Source: Prosopocoilus inquinatus (taxonomy: Eukaryota > Arthropoda > Insecta > Coleoptera > Lucanidae). From it: DNA of 64,000 bases. A program made the translations under genes and the position numbers. Position 1 is the stretch's first letter. Each line of letters starts with the position of its first letter. The notes beneath the pieces are model-generated. The model had not been told where the DNA came from and ran no database searches. It saw nothing but the letters and a program-made list of their open reading frames with translations. Positions 20,260 to 31,211 of the stretch are shown here, one piece after another. The stretch spans positions 48,532,101-48,596,100 of the forward strand of contig CM069872.1 in assembly GCA_036172665.1 (NCBI GenBank), read 5' to 3'.

Positions 20260-23108
20260 TTATTTTCTTGTTCTCTTAGTTTTACGTGCGGCAGCTTCTT
20301 GACTTCTTGTTGTTGCCATTGTTTTTTGAGGTTTAGCTGGCGGGGGCGCGCTCTTTGTTTTTGCATCTAAACACAAACATAAATGATACTCAATCCATTT
20401 CCCCAAATCTCCCCCCAACTACTCACGTGATTTATTGCCCGAAGTCGTCTGAGATTTTGAAGCCGGAATAGCCGTCTTTCTAGCAACCTTTGCGAGGACT
20501 TTCGCTTTCTTATGATCAACGACCGGACTGCTCTTTGAACTGCTGGGTGTCTCCTGCCGCTTTTTCGCCCTCTCTGATCGACTCGGTGTACTAGTGGGAG
20601 CTGTGACGGCTGTTCTCTTTGTTTCCATAGGAGCCTTCTTCGGAACAACTTTCTTCACAGGTTTAGGCTTTGGTTTCGAAACCACTTTCTTAACTTTCGG
20701 TTGCTCCGGCGATTTTTTTATCACGCTTGGCTTTTTCTCCGTCTTCAGAGGTGAGGAGGCCTTGCGCTTCTGGGCTTTGCCTTTCTTTAGTTGGCTTTCC
20801 TCTTTATATAAAGACAGATCCACTATGAAAACAATCACATGGCATAAACGGGTGGTACAAAGCAAAAAGTTTTTACTTACGCCCATCAGGGTGTTCTTCT
20901 GTTAAAGAAGGGGGAGTTGCATCGCCTTTTTCCACAGCTAAAGCTCTCTGGAGTATGCTGTCTGTTCTGGTTTTCTCAGCCGGAGGTAACCGGAACTTGC
21001 CTTTATCCACTCGCCCCAAACTCAGATTCGTCAGTATACAATCAAAATCTAACAGATAAATAAATATATAAGTGTCAGTTTTGAACAAGAAAAATTAACA
21101 GCAGTAATTACCAGTGTGGTCATAAAAATCAGGTGTGTAAATCTCCCCAGTTTTGTCGTTTTTGTCCTGAGATAACCACCTGATTCTAATGCGCGGTGAG
21201 CTTTTGTAGATATTTTGCACCGCTTGGCAGATATAAAAACCCCCTTCTGAATTTCTAACTGCGAGAAATTCGTTTCTGGAAAACACAAAAATAAATAATT
21301 AAGAATTTCAATTTTAAAACCAAATATCATCAAATTTTAAAAGGAAATATAGAAACAGTGCGGAAGTCACTTACTTATAAAATATTATTAATTTCTCATC
21401 GCCGCTTTTATTTCTGGGAGTGCCCGCACTCGTCATTTTTGAAATAATCTCTATCTCAGGCAAAGGGCTCTGATAGGGCTGGGTCCGAATGCGAGTCCTT
21501 TTCACTTTCAAGGAGCTTGGTGATTTGTTGGCTGTTGTTTTTTCGGTGGCTTTCGATGATTTCGGGGAATCTACAACTTCTGCCTTGGACGCCTTCACCT
21601 TACGAGACGGCGTCCTCGGGGTCGTTGCTAATTTCATGGTTGACTTAGGAATTACCTACAGTCGAAAGCAAAAAATTGTAAACAATTACAGTTTCCCGTA
21701 ATTTTTCTCTCAAAAACGGTATGGTCAAAAGCAAAAAAATAGTAAACACTTACAATTTCCTATAATTTTTCTTCCTCTATAATTCGTTTAAATACGACCC
21801 CACAGATTTTACAAAAGCTTTGAGCTTGTAAAATCTGAAAGCTTTCAAAAATTTTAAGTGTCACCTGTGAAGTCATATTTAAGCAGTATCATTTTGAAAA
21901 AAAGAAAAATTAGAGGAAACTATTTCTTTCCAATATGAAAGTATAAAAGGCTGGATAGATGCATTGAGCCTTCAAATGAATTCCGGACTGAAGCAGGCCG
22001 TGTTTGTTTCATGAAGTTAGCGACACTTAATGCAAATGTGAGTGGAGAGTTGCCAATGGTGTGTCTGGTTGTAATCCTAACATTCTATAAATTCAAAATA
22101 TAAAAAATCACAATTTGACATTCATTTAATTAAACAATTGAACAGTTGTCAGTGTTACAAACTTTTAGGAGAAAAAACACTGATAGGCATAGCCTACTCT
22201 AATCCGGAATTAATTTGAAGGGAAAGAATTAAATTTACCTGTTCCCTTGATTTAGATGGTGCTGTAGATTCTGTGGTGGTGACCAAAGCAGGCTCGCTTT
22301 TTGCTTCGTCTGGGGCAGAAGGATTCTCTTCCTCAGCTACAGTTGTACTTTCGCTTTCGTTGGAAGCGACAGGTGCAGGTTCATCGACATTTTCACACGT
22401 TGTGTTTGTGGAATCTGCAGGTAGTGATTCAGTGGTGGAGGCACTGCTTAAGCTTTGTTCCGAAGAATCGACCGGGCTGACCTCCGGTTCTTTATCATCG
22501 TTCGAAATGTCCTCGGAGGAGGTCGGCGGAGGAGTCGGGGGCTTTTCCGGCGATAACTTAGCCTTCTCCGGAGATAAAGGTGTCAACCTATCTTTCGGGG
22601 GTGAAATGTGATTCTGCTCAGATTTATTGTTTTTGACGTCTGCCGTTCCGTTGGACTGGAGTTTCTCCTGTGGTTCGTAAGGGATAGCTGCCGGTTGCGG
22701 AGGAGCTGCAGGAAGGTTCTGAGCAGGAGTTACATTTGGGGGATGTCCGAGATTTGGTTGGTAGGTTGGGGGAAACGATGGGTTTTTATTCGGAGTAGAA
22801 TATGACACACCCTGATTGCTAACAGACATGGGGACGTTCCCGCTCATCCCGTAATGTTGGGCAGCGTTGGGTACGTTCAGTGAATAATGGTTCTGAGAAC
22901 TGTGCACGTTTGTGTGATGGATGTTAGACGGATTGTGAGCTGGAGTAGGAGCATTATGGGGTAGATTCACCAGGCCCTGAGGCATGTGACTCGGCTGACC
23001 GTAGGTGGCGGGAGGGCCTTGCGGATGCATGGGTTTATTCATTTGTGGGGGTACTGACGAATTCTGCGGACCGCCAGGAGTGAGTACGGGTTTTAAAGCT
23101 GAACTCAT
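20260..23108 (-). CDS. 661-aa nuclear-type protein: Pro/Ser-rich N-terminus, Tudor/BAH-like region, Lys-rich tail
   Basis: I cannot name this gene. Coding exons (minus): 23108-22239, 21655-21375, 21275-21112, 21048-20881, 20822-20427, 20366-20260. Sum 1986 nt, in frame. The first coding exon opens at acceptor GATTTTAG (23133) with ATG at 23108. A 5' UTR exon ending near 23333 (AACAG|GTACAA) is plausible. Residues 1-290 are low-complexity: Pro/His/Asn-rich, then Ser/Glu/Thr-rich with SPEKxxxSPEKPPTPPP. After a basic linker, residues about 375-445 form a compact block (FLAVRNSEGGFYICQAVQNI, IRIRWL, GEIYTPDFYDHTDFDCIL) with the spacing of a small beta-barrel reader fold such as Tudor or BAH. Residues 505-661 are Lys/Pro/Ser-rich (KKVVSKPKPKPVKKVVPKK). 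A chromatin-associated role is inference. Treating the exon with ATG 21637 as a separate gene also leaves an open frame, but the upstream exon joins it in phase. Confidence 0.72.
21664..21927. mobile_element. MITE-like family C, copy 2, with doubled left end
   Basis: Lies in the intron 21656-22238 of the 661-aa gene. GAAAGCAAAAAATTG..AATTACAGTTTCC starts at 21664, and a second version of the same end starts at about 21726, so the left end is duplicated. It is followed by GCTTTCAAAAATTTTAAGTG, TGTGAAGTCATATTTAA and a decayed right end (AAAATTAGAGGAAACTATTT). The same family occurs at 944-1130 and 62301-62507. Confidence 0.6.
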
Positions 23109-24310
23109 TGCCAGGTAATTCAAATTTTGGAATCTAAAATCAAAGAGGGCACTGTACAAAAATTAACCTATATTTACGAATATTTTTTTTTTACATGCTA
23201 GCATTTCAGCATACTAAAGCAATAAACAAAAAGCAACAATAATAATAATAATGAGGGTAGACGAAGGCATGCGGATTTTTAGACACAATTATGAAATAAA
23301 CGCAATCGGAAAAATCTGACCCAAGTTTGTACCTGTTTACTCCTTACACCGTCACCAATGACCGGTACGTGCGCGTATATCTGTCAGAAAAAGGAAAACA
23401 AACTCGAAACGCAACACGAATACGCAATTGTCGCAAAAACAAATGAAAATAAGTGTCGGATCTTGGCCGCCAAAATACATAGAAAGCGTGAATTGTTTAC
23501 GGTGAAGAAACAGCTTGGGGGAGCGGGCGTTAAAAATTGTGGGAAACGCAAGCCTCTACAACAAACACCACCGTTTTTTCAAAGCCACAAGCACCAACTA
23601 CACCCTATATTGCGCCGAAATTCAACTTACTTGTACACATTATTTTTGCAGGATATTTTTTTGCTTTCCAACACGAAATCTCCTACACACTTATGGCGTC
23701 TGTATATACCTTTCCCACCACTGTTGCCGCACCATTTACCACCACGCTGACGCCATCTCGCTTCAGCGCATCGCCAACGCCATCTTCTGTTTCTAGCCAA
23801 CGGAACTATGTAGCAACATCGCTCTGAAAACGTAAAGTTTGTATTACATCACACAAAATGCTTGAACACAAAAAAAATTTACGAACTAAACTTTTAGTTC
23901 CGTGCTTACCATTTCTTACAACTAATCACGTGGATATTTACAAACGGTAAATGATTAAGCACTTTTCGATCGTGAGCCTCAAAATTTAAATCGAAATTGC
24001 ATGTAATTAAGAATTGATCGCGTTAATGTAGAAACTAATCCAAACTAACAGCACGTATCAAACAACTACTCAACTTAAATAAATTTGCAAATGCAGGCAA
24101 GTGAGATTTTAAGAAATATTTTCCTGCAGAATTTGATGCTAGTATTAAAGCCTGATTCACACAATAATCTTTGACTATCCTAAACATCGTAATTTCATTT
24201 TAAATGATTAGAAATGCAGAAAAGTTTGTAAGCAATTCTCTTAAATTGTAGTGTACACCTTTATTACCTTTGGAGATATTTAATCAAGTGTTAAATGAGT
24301 TGTTTTTTGT

Positions 24311-24787
24311 TGTGTAAAAGTAAAGAAATTTCATTCAAAAACTTTATTATAAAGAAGAATTGTTAACATTTTTTATTTCAGACTATAAGCCTGTGTTGCC
24401 AAGTTTTTGGAAAATATCACAGCCTGCTTTAATTATAAATTAAATTAAAATAAATTAATTAAATATTTTGTTTTTATTTTGTTTTTGTTTTTGGATGTTT
24501 CGCATTCTATTCACTTTTCTTTGTTTTGTTCTTTTGTTTCCTGCCAGTTGTGTAAAAGTAAAGAAATTTCATTCAAAAACTTTATTATAAAGAAGAATTG
24601 TAAACATTTTTATTTCAAACTATAAGCCTATGTTGCCAACTTTTTGGAAAATATCGCAGCCTGCTTTAATTATAACTTAAATTAAAATAAATTAATTAAA
24701 TATTTTGTTTTTCTGTTGTTTTTGTTTTTGGATGTTTTGCATTCTATGTATTCACTTTTCTTTGTTTTGTCCTTTTGTTTCCTGCCA
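24311..24787. repeat. Tandem duplication, two units of about 238 bp
   Basis: Unit 1 (24311-24546) and unit 2 (24549-24787) both run from TGTGTAAAAGTAAAGAAATT to TTTCCTGCCA, about 90-95% alike by eye. Differences are small indels in T runs and a few substitutions. Non-coding. Confidence 0.8.
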
Positions 24788-25780
24788 TTTTCTTGACTCG
24801 CAAATCTTTTCAACCGGAGAATCGCCGTTTTTTATTTATTTATTTTTATTCAACCATACATCTATTGTATTTTCTTCTTCTTCTGCTTTTCGCTTTCTTC
24901 CCTTTTTAATCGAATATGTTTTCGTATTTTATTAACTCCTTTTTACAGTTCTCTTTTATTTCTTACGGGTTCGTTTTCATTTGCAAAAACTTTCGTTGAT
25001 TTTCATTCTTTTTTTGTTCGTCTTGGTACATCTGGTTTGTTTTTTTTTTAATTCATTTTTGCTCTCTCTAGTAATAGTCTTTTGTTTATTTTATATCAAA
25101 TTGATTTCTCACATGTTATTGACCGACGTTTTTTTACAGCTTTCAGTCTTTTGTTTTCTACTAGTTTTTTTTTTTTAATTTTTCGTCTGGAATTTAATTT
25201 GTTTTTCATTCATCTCAAGTCATCAATTTTCTTTTGTTTTTTTTCTGTTCTTTATCCTAACGTGCCTGGATTTTTCTTTTAATTTTCTTGTCGAATTGAT
25301 TTTTCGCGTTTTATTGGCGCTTTCTTTCGCTATTTATCGTTTTTAATTTGTTTTGTGTCCATCACAGGTGTAATCCTCTTTTGTTTTACGCACTGTATTT
25401 CGACATTCGTTTTTTTTTTTTTCATTAATGTCTTTTATTTTCTAGGAACTTTTTGATTCGTCCGGAAAACTGTTGATTTTTCGTTCAGCTTGGTGTTATC
25501 GATCTTCTTTTGTTTTTCTTTTTCGCTTCGTGCCATGTATTTTCTTACCATTTCTTTCATTTCTCTTTTGTCTCGGATTTTTTTTGCAAGTTAATTGTTT
25601 TCCTTTAACTTTTTTTAATATTCTTTTGTTTCTTTCTGCTCCTGTTTTTAGCAAAAACAAAAAAGGAATTACTCTTCTTGACAAGTAGTGTCAAGTTAAT
25701 TCCATTTGTATGATTTTTAATGATTCGTTTTTGTTTTTTTTTTTATTTATTTATTTATTCCTGCTAATATTTCAAATAAT
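24700..25780. repeat. Long T-rich, strand-asymmetric tract
   Basis: For about 1 kb the + strand is dominated by T with recurring CTTTTGTTTT, TTCGTTTT and TTTTTCATT motifs and few A runs. Similar tracts occur at about 37960-38900 and 61440-62290. It ends in (TTTA)n at about 25742-25760. A degenerate simple-sequence expansion or old satellite is likely. Confidence 0.55.
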
Positions 25781-26265
25781 GCAATACAATTAATTGATAT
25801 TTCTTACACTTCGATTTTGATGTAATTTGTGATACGTTTGGTTATATTTTTCAAGAAAAATCTGGCAACCCTGTCGGCATGCCAGAGCAGTTCATAGACT
25901 CTACTTTTTTGCACTGTCTCTCGACAGGATGTAAAAATTTTGCTGCGTTTTAGCGTAATCCGGCTCATTGAACGTCCGAATTTTTGATTCCCGAACGAAC
26001 AAAAGCCATCCGAATACGTCATATGCACGCTCTTTCTGCGCATGTGCAAGATAATCTGGAGATGCTCTGATCATTCACTCAAAAACGGAATTAAATAAGT
26101 GTTAGAAACCTTTAGGAGAGAGAAAAAAATAAAATAAAATCACAGTCCACTTTAATACGAAATTCATCCACTGCACTTAAACCGTTTTAAACAGTGACAT
26201 TTGAATTGTTTTTACATATTCGAGTTAGAAGTTCATCGTTAATTCAGTAGTGATAGTGAAAAACA

Positions 26266-26405
26266 GGATTGCGTTCAATAACTGTTATGGTAAAGCACTT
26301 TGGGCGTTTAAAAAAAGAAAATATAGATAATCACTTACACAAGAGAGAAAGAATATAACCCAGAGCGCGCTCTTTTAAGTTCCCGAACGAACCTCTGGAT
26401 TACCT
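26266..26405. mobile_element. MITE-like family E, copy 2 (inverted relative to copy 1)
   Basis: AGAGAGAAAGAATATAACCC (26342-26361) is the exact reverse complement of the core of the copy at 17923-18096. The flanking AATCACTTAC and GAGCGCGCTCTTTT also correspond. End repeats (GCGTTCAATAA; GTTCCCGAACG) are only partly preserved. It lies about 400 bp before the GRAMD1 start codon. Confidence 0.5.
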
Positions 26406-26802
26406 ATAATCATAATCCATTAGGAATAAGTTTCTTTTTCGATCGCATGGTATATTTCTTGTAAAATTTTAGAAGTTAAAGTTTCGTAAATGCTTCATTC
26501 AATTGTAATTATTCATTGTTTATTAAATATTTCTTAATTAACTCAGAGATTATGATCAATAAAATAAAACCTTATCTGAGTAAATATTTGCAAAGACAGC
26601 GCCATCTTTCATCAACTTTCTAGTCGCGGGAACGTGTCAATTTGACGTTTCCGTTTGATTGGTTGTTAACGTTGTTGGTGTTTCGATCGTGGACGAAGAC
26701 AAGTTGACTGCCTGGTAAATTATTGTTAAAATGTAGGAAATAACGGCAATACAAAGCAGTTATAAGAAGTGCGAAACCATCTGCACATGACCGTGTGGAA
26801 CC

Positions 26803-29800
26803 ATGAAGATGACATTAAACACCCAACCCGTTAATGATCGTCAGAGTACCTCCACAACAGACAAGTAACTCTTAGAGCACCCGGCGAGAGCACTAGATTT
26901 TACTGACTTTCCAGGTTGGCCAGTCCTAATACCAGTCCCAGAAGCAGCCCTAGGCCTTCCCCGAGGCCCCAGACGAAGCGAGAACACCACAAAAGCGATT
27001 CGCTTCTAAATGTTTCCTTCAACAAGGAATCCGGAGCCTCAGTTAAATTTGATTCATCACCAGTCGTAAGTTCAGTTGTGTTTACAAAACACGGTTTTGT
27101 GTTTACATTTTTTCTTTCTCTGAAGATAAGATAGTAATGAAGTTTATTTGAAATTTTTTCTTTTCCTTCGTTGCTACAGTCTTGATTCTTGACTTAAGGC
27201 TCAGTGTTTCTTGAACCTTCACGCAGGCGATATTAATTTGTAGGTTTATCGCGATGGTGTTGAAATTTGTCTTCAAATTCATAAGTGTGTGCCTCTCTCT
27301 CGTTCATGAATTTATTCTGATCATGTCGTTTCTTAGGGCCCTCCGGAATTAAGCTCTTCCTTCCGTTCCACATCCAACGAATTAATCCCGCCCCTAGAAC
27401 TTAATCGTAGTGAAAGCACGGGAAGCACATCGAAAGACAGAAAAGACGGAAGGAGCAAGAAGAAGTCCGCCTGGTACAATGTTTTGTATCCAACGTATAA
27501 ATCTCGCTCGGAAGATTTCAAACGGATTTTCAAGGATGTGCCCGACGAGGAACGCCTTGTAGTAGGTAAAAAGACACTCTTTTTTTTCTTTTAATCAATG
27601 TTTCAAGATAATTATTTAATTTAGCTAAATTGATAACCGGAATTATCGTTTGTCATATGTACTAAGTAAAAAGTACATAAGTTTATCTAATCAGTCGGAT
27701 TATCGTCGAATTTTTTTTTTTTTTGACATTCTAGTTTGAACAACCTTGATGTGTTTAACGTTGTCACTCTGACAGGTAAATTGATTTTTGCAGATTATTC
27801 TTGCGCTTTGCAAAAAGAAATCTTGGTACATGGCCGCCTCTATGTGTCCCAAAATTACCTCTGTTTCTACGCCAACATATTCGGTTGGGAGACGAACGTC
27901 ACCATCAAGTGGAAAGAGGTGTCTGCGATCACCAAAGAGAAAACTGCTTTGGTCATACCAAATGCGATTCTTTTAGTGGCCAGGAACGAAAAGTATTTTT
28001 TCACTAGCTTTGTTGCCAGAGACAAAACATACCTGATGTTGTTTCGTATCTGGCAGAATGCTTTGTTAGATCAGCCGATGACCTTACAGGAAATGTGGCA
28101 GTGGGTACGTTGTACCAACTTTTAAAAATCAACCTTGGATGTTTTCTTTTTTGTAAATAATTAACTGAATTTATAAGAAAGTTAACTGGTTTTCGACGAG
28201 TACAAAAGTACTGATTGATTTGTCGTCAATTTATAATGCAAGTTTAAATTTAATTTGAAATTCTCTGTTAGGTTCACCAGTGTTATGGTGATGAACTTGG
28301 CCTAACAAGCGATGATGAAGATTATGTAGCTCCAGGAACCGAAGAAGATAAATTATCTGGTCGGTTATCGATTGAATCCTTTCAAGAGGTAAATATTAAA
28401 GTGTCATAGTAAAGTGGATTAAAAGTGTGATTTGTTTAGGAGTGTGGAAATATCCTAGAGCATCCAGAGATGGTAGAGAAGAAGCACTGCAATGGAGAAG
28501 ACTCGAAAGTCTTCGGAGTACAGGAAGCCGAAGAGAGCAGTCTAAATAATAATTCAATGATGCCACCCACGGATCTTTCAGATAGTAGTGAATCTGATGC
28601 AGAAAAAATTGACAGGTGTGTAAATATTAATACTGTGTTAAAAATTTTATTAAAAATGATTTCTGCCAGGGTAAAGACAGGTTTGCTTTCGACACTTGCA
28701 CACGAATACAAACTTGTTCAACTGTTTCAGTACCTGAAAGAAATCAATTGTGTTAGAGACAAATCATGAAAATCCTGTACTTTTCACATAAAATTATCAA
28801 TTTTGAGTAAACATAACAGATTTAATCATTTTAAACATTGTCATTACATCAGGAAGTTGTTAACTCGTTTTTCCCTGTGTGTTTAGTTTGCGTCATCAAA
28901 AAAGTTAACAATTTTTTGAATGGTCGTGAGAAGTATAAAAGAATTACACATTTATTTCCAGGGGGAAAAAATCGCATAGAGGTAGCAGTGAACTTGAACC
29001 AGCCACCTTTAAATCCCTTGACACCCATCCTTGTCATTCTTCCAGTGATGAAAAGTTATAGTAAGTGTTTCTGTTCAAGTTCTAGAGCCCAGAGTTTTTA
29101 CTTTTTTCTAGGAAGAGGGCATGATCTACTAACCGCTTTGAAATAACGTGCTAATTTTAATTTTAAAAACTAAGAACAAAAAGAAACAGAGAGAATGGTT
29201 GGTTGGTAACAAAATGCATTGATGAGACTATACCATAATAACATAACAATAGCTATTTCAGAGATGCTCACCTCATACTTTGTACATTGCATTTTCAGTT
29301 TGTTATTCTCATTGATGAGTTGGCAGGTCCCCCCTTTTTTTAATTAACTAATTCACTCTCACTTGAATTGGTTGAATCTCATTGTATTTGCACATTTACT
29401 CATAAATTAAACTTGTATATTCCAACATTTTTTTTATGCCCATGACAATATGATTACTTAATGTTTTTATTTTAGCCCCGTGTGTACAGCGTTACACGAG
29501 GGAAAGCAGTTATTAAACGAAGTCTACCCAATTCACATAGATCAGCTGTTCACGTTACTCTTCACAAGTTCAAAGTTTTTCCTAGATTTCCATGCATCGA
29601 GGAAAACTTCCGATATAATGCAGACTTCTTGGACGCACAACACCACCGATAACGGGAAGATTAGAACGCTCAACTTAACCATTCCATTGAACCAACCATT
29701 TGGGCCAAAATCCGCACAAGTAACTGAAAAACAGGTGACAACTTGCACAGTAAATTGCGACTGAATCTCACATGGTTAAGTTCCAGACGATGCTTCCATG

Positions 29801-30730
29801 TAGTAAAGCTGGCTACTTGTATTCCATTGACGTAGAAATTATCAATGGGGGAATTCCATACGCAGATAGCTTCTATTTATTCGCTCATTACTGTCTTCAC
29901 AAAATATCTGACACACAAACTGCAATGGCCGTTTATACTCAAATCAAGTACAGGAAGAGCGTGTGGGGATTAGTTAAAAGTATGATAGAGAAAAATAGTT
30001 GGCAGGGCCTGGAAGATTTCTTCTCTGCTTTGGGAAAGGCTTTACATATAGAAGCAGAAGAAACCTTGAATAACACGGTGAAACGCAAGTCCAGACGAAG
30101 AAGACCTTGCCCGAGCATTCCAAGAGTGAGTTTAGATGAAACCAGACCTCTCAGGGGTACGTCCCTCATTAATGATGACTTTCTTAATATAATCATTTTT
30201 TTTATTGCAGGGTCTATAGCAAAAGCAAAAGTATCGTCTACCAATGTTACTAGAACAGATTTTCCTATTTTAATAGTTTTTGCCGTGCTGATGGTGCTGG
30301 TTATTTTAAATGTCCTACTATATTATAAACTGTGGTCGCTAGAGGGGTCTTCCCCGTATACTTTGTTAGATTTACATATTCTTAAGTAAGTTTGCGAGTA
30401 TATTTTATTTAAAAAAGAAAAAAAAAAGTAATGGTTTCAAGGGATCCACCGAAATCTCACGAGGAATGGGTGAAACTGTTGCAACAGCAGGAGACCTTGC
30501 ACACCGTTGAAATGCAGAAGTGGCAGAGGATCTTAAAGACGGCCATCCAACTGTTGAGACAGGTTATCTTATTTTGTTATAGAGTCTTCACACTTAAATT
30601 AAATAAGTTGCAGACTGAGGACTCTCTGAATCAGCTTCAGCGCTCCATTCATCCTGCTTACACTAAAAAGATCATGTCGATCATCCAAAGCCAGCAGGAG
30701 ACCGTCGAGAGGCCAAACGAGGAGTTATAA
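26803..30730 (+). CDS. GramD1B: GRAMD1/Aster sterol-transfer protein (GRAM + VASt + TM), 728 aa
   Basis: ER-anchored protein of the Aster/GRAMD1 family, which binds acidic lipids at membrane contact sites and moves sterol from plasma membrane to ER. Twelve coding exons: 26803-26864, 26915-27065, 27337-27565, 27794-28104, 28272-28388, 28440-28615, 28962-29060, 29476-29734, 29787-30156, 30211-30385, 30442-30562, 30614-30730. Sum 2187 nt, in frame. Residues 1-125 are Ser/Pro-rich (SPRSSPRPSPRPQTK). GRAM domain is about 128-245 (GRLYVSQNYLCFYANIFGW, IPNAILL). An acidic Ser-rich linker follows. The VASt/Aster domain is about 383-560 (SKFFLDFHASR, YSIDVEIINGGIPYADSF). The transmembrane helix is about 609-631 (PILIVFAVLMVLVILNVLLY). 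The tail is coiled-coil-like. One intron is only 52 nt (29735-29786). AATAAA lies at 30824-30829. Confidence 0.93.
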
Positions 30731-30823
30731 ATTAATTTATTATTTATTTTGTAAATGTAATTGCGCACTGTGTTATTAGAATTAGTATGTCCATTTGTTT
30801 GTTCTTGTACACACATAGAATCT

Positions 30824-30829
30824 AATAAA
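30824..30829 (+). terminator. Poly(A) signal of GRAMD1 gene
   Basis: AATAAA about 95 nt after the GRAMD1 stop codon, followed by a GT-rich stretch (GTGTATGTT). Confidence 0.6.
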
Positions 30830-31211
30830 GTGTATGTTAAGTTTATTTTTCGTTTAATTGGGAATGTTTCAAGTTTTATTAAAACTTGCATCAGTTCACC
30901 ACTGGTTTCAAAATTCTTACGAGATTTTTTCTTAATAATTAGTATGCATAGGGTTTAATAAATTAGTTACTAAAATTAAGTTCGGCCTGCTGATAACAAA
31001 TTAACCGATTAAGAGTTACTCATAGATCACGCAAAATTAATTTTTCTATTACAGATCGCTACGTTACCGACAGTCGCCATTTTAAATTGATTTTTTTGAA
31101 CTCCGTGTGTACAGCTAAACATTAATAACTATGTATGTATAGTCTTTTCGGAGAGATAAGTGATGAGGAGATAAAAATGGTACTTAAGTTATCAACAATA
31201 TTTATTGAACT

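Larger units (their letters stand above)
23134..26802. other. Intergenic with divergent promoters, T-rich tract and repeats
   Basis: The left part is the upstream region of the 661-aa gene (minus). The right part is the 5' UTR and promoter of the GRAMD1 gene (plus). Between them are a tandem duplication (24311-24787), a T-rich tract (about 24700-25780) and a family E element (26266-26405). ORFs here (for example 23358-23827 and 24705-25282) reflect base composition: Phe/Leu-rich products without domains. Confidence 0.6.

Noticed and set aside
22194..23159. First thought to be the N-terminus of eIF4G because of Pro-rich, SPEK..PPTPPP sequence
   Set aside because: No eIF4E-binding or MIF4G motif follows. 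The next in-phase exon belongs to the Tudor/BAH-like protein instead.
23358..23827. Three overlapping ORFs of 93-130 aa upstream of the 661-aa gene
   Set aside because: They overlap in different frames, show no family features and lie in the probable promoter and 5' UTR of the minus-strand gene.
24705..25688. Phe/Leu-rich ORFs that resemble membrane proteins
   Set aside because: Their composition follows directly from the T-rich tract; poly-T codes for Phe in every frame. No conserved motif.
25804..26049. 81-aa minus-strand ORF with basic N-terminus
   Set aside because: No recognisable domain or relatives in the window. It lies in repeat-rich intergenic DNA.
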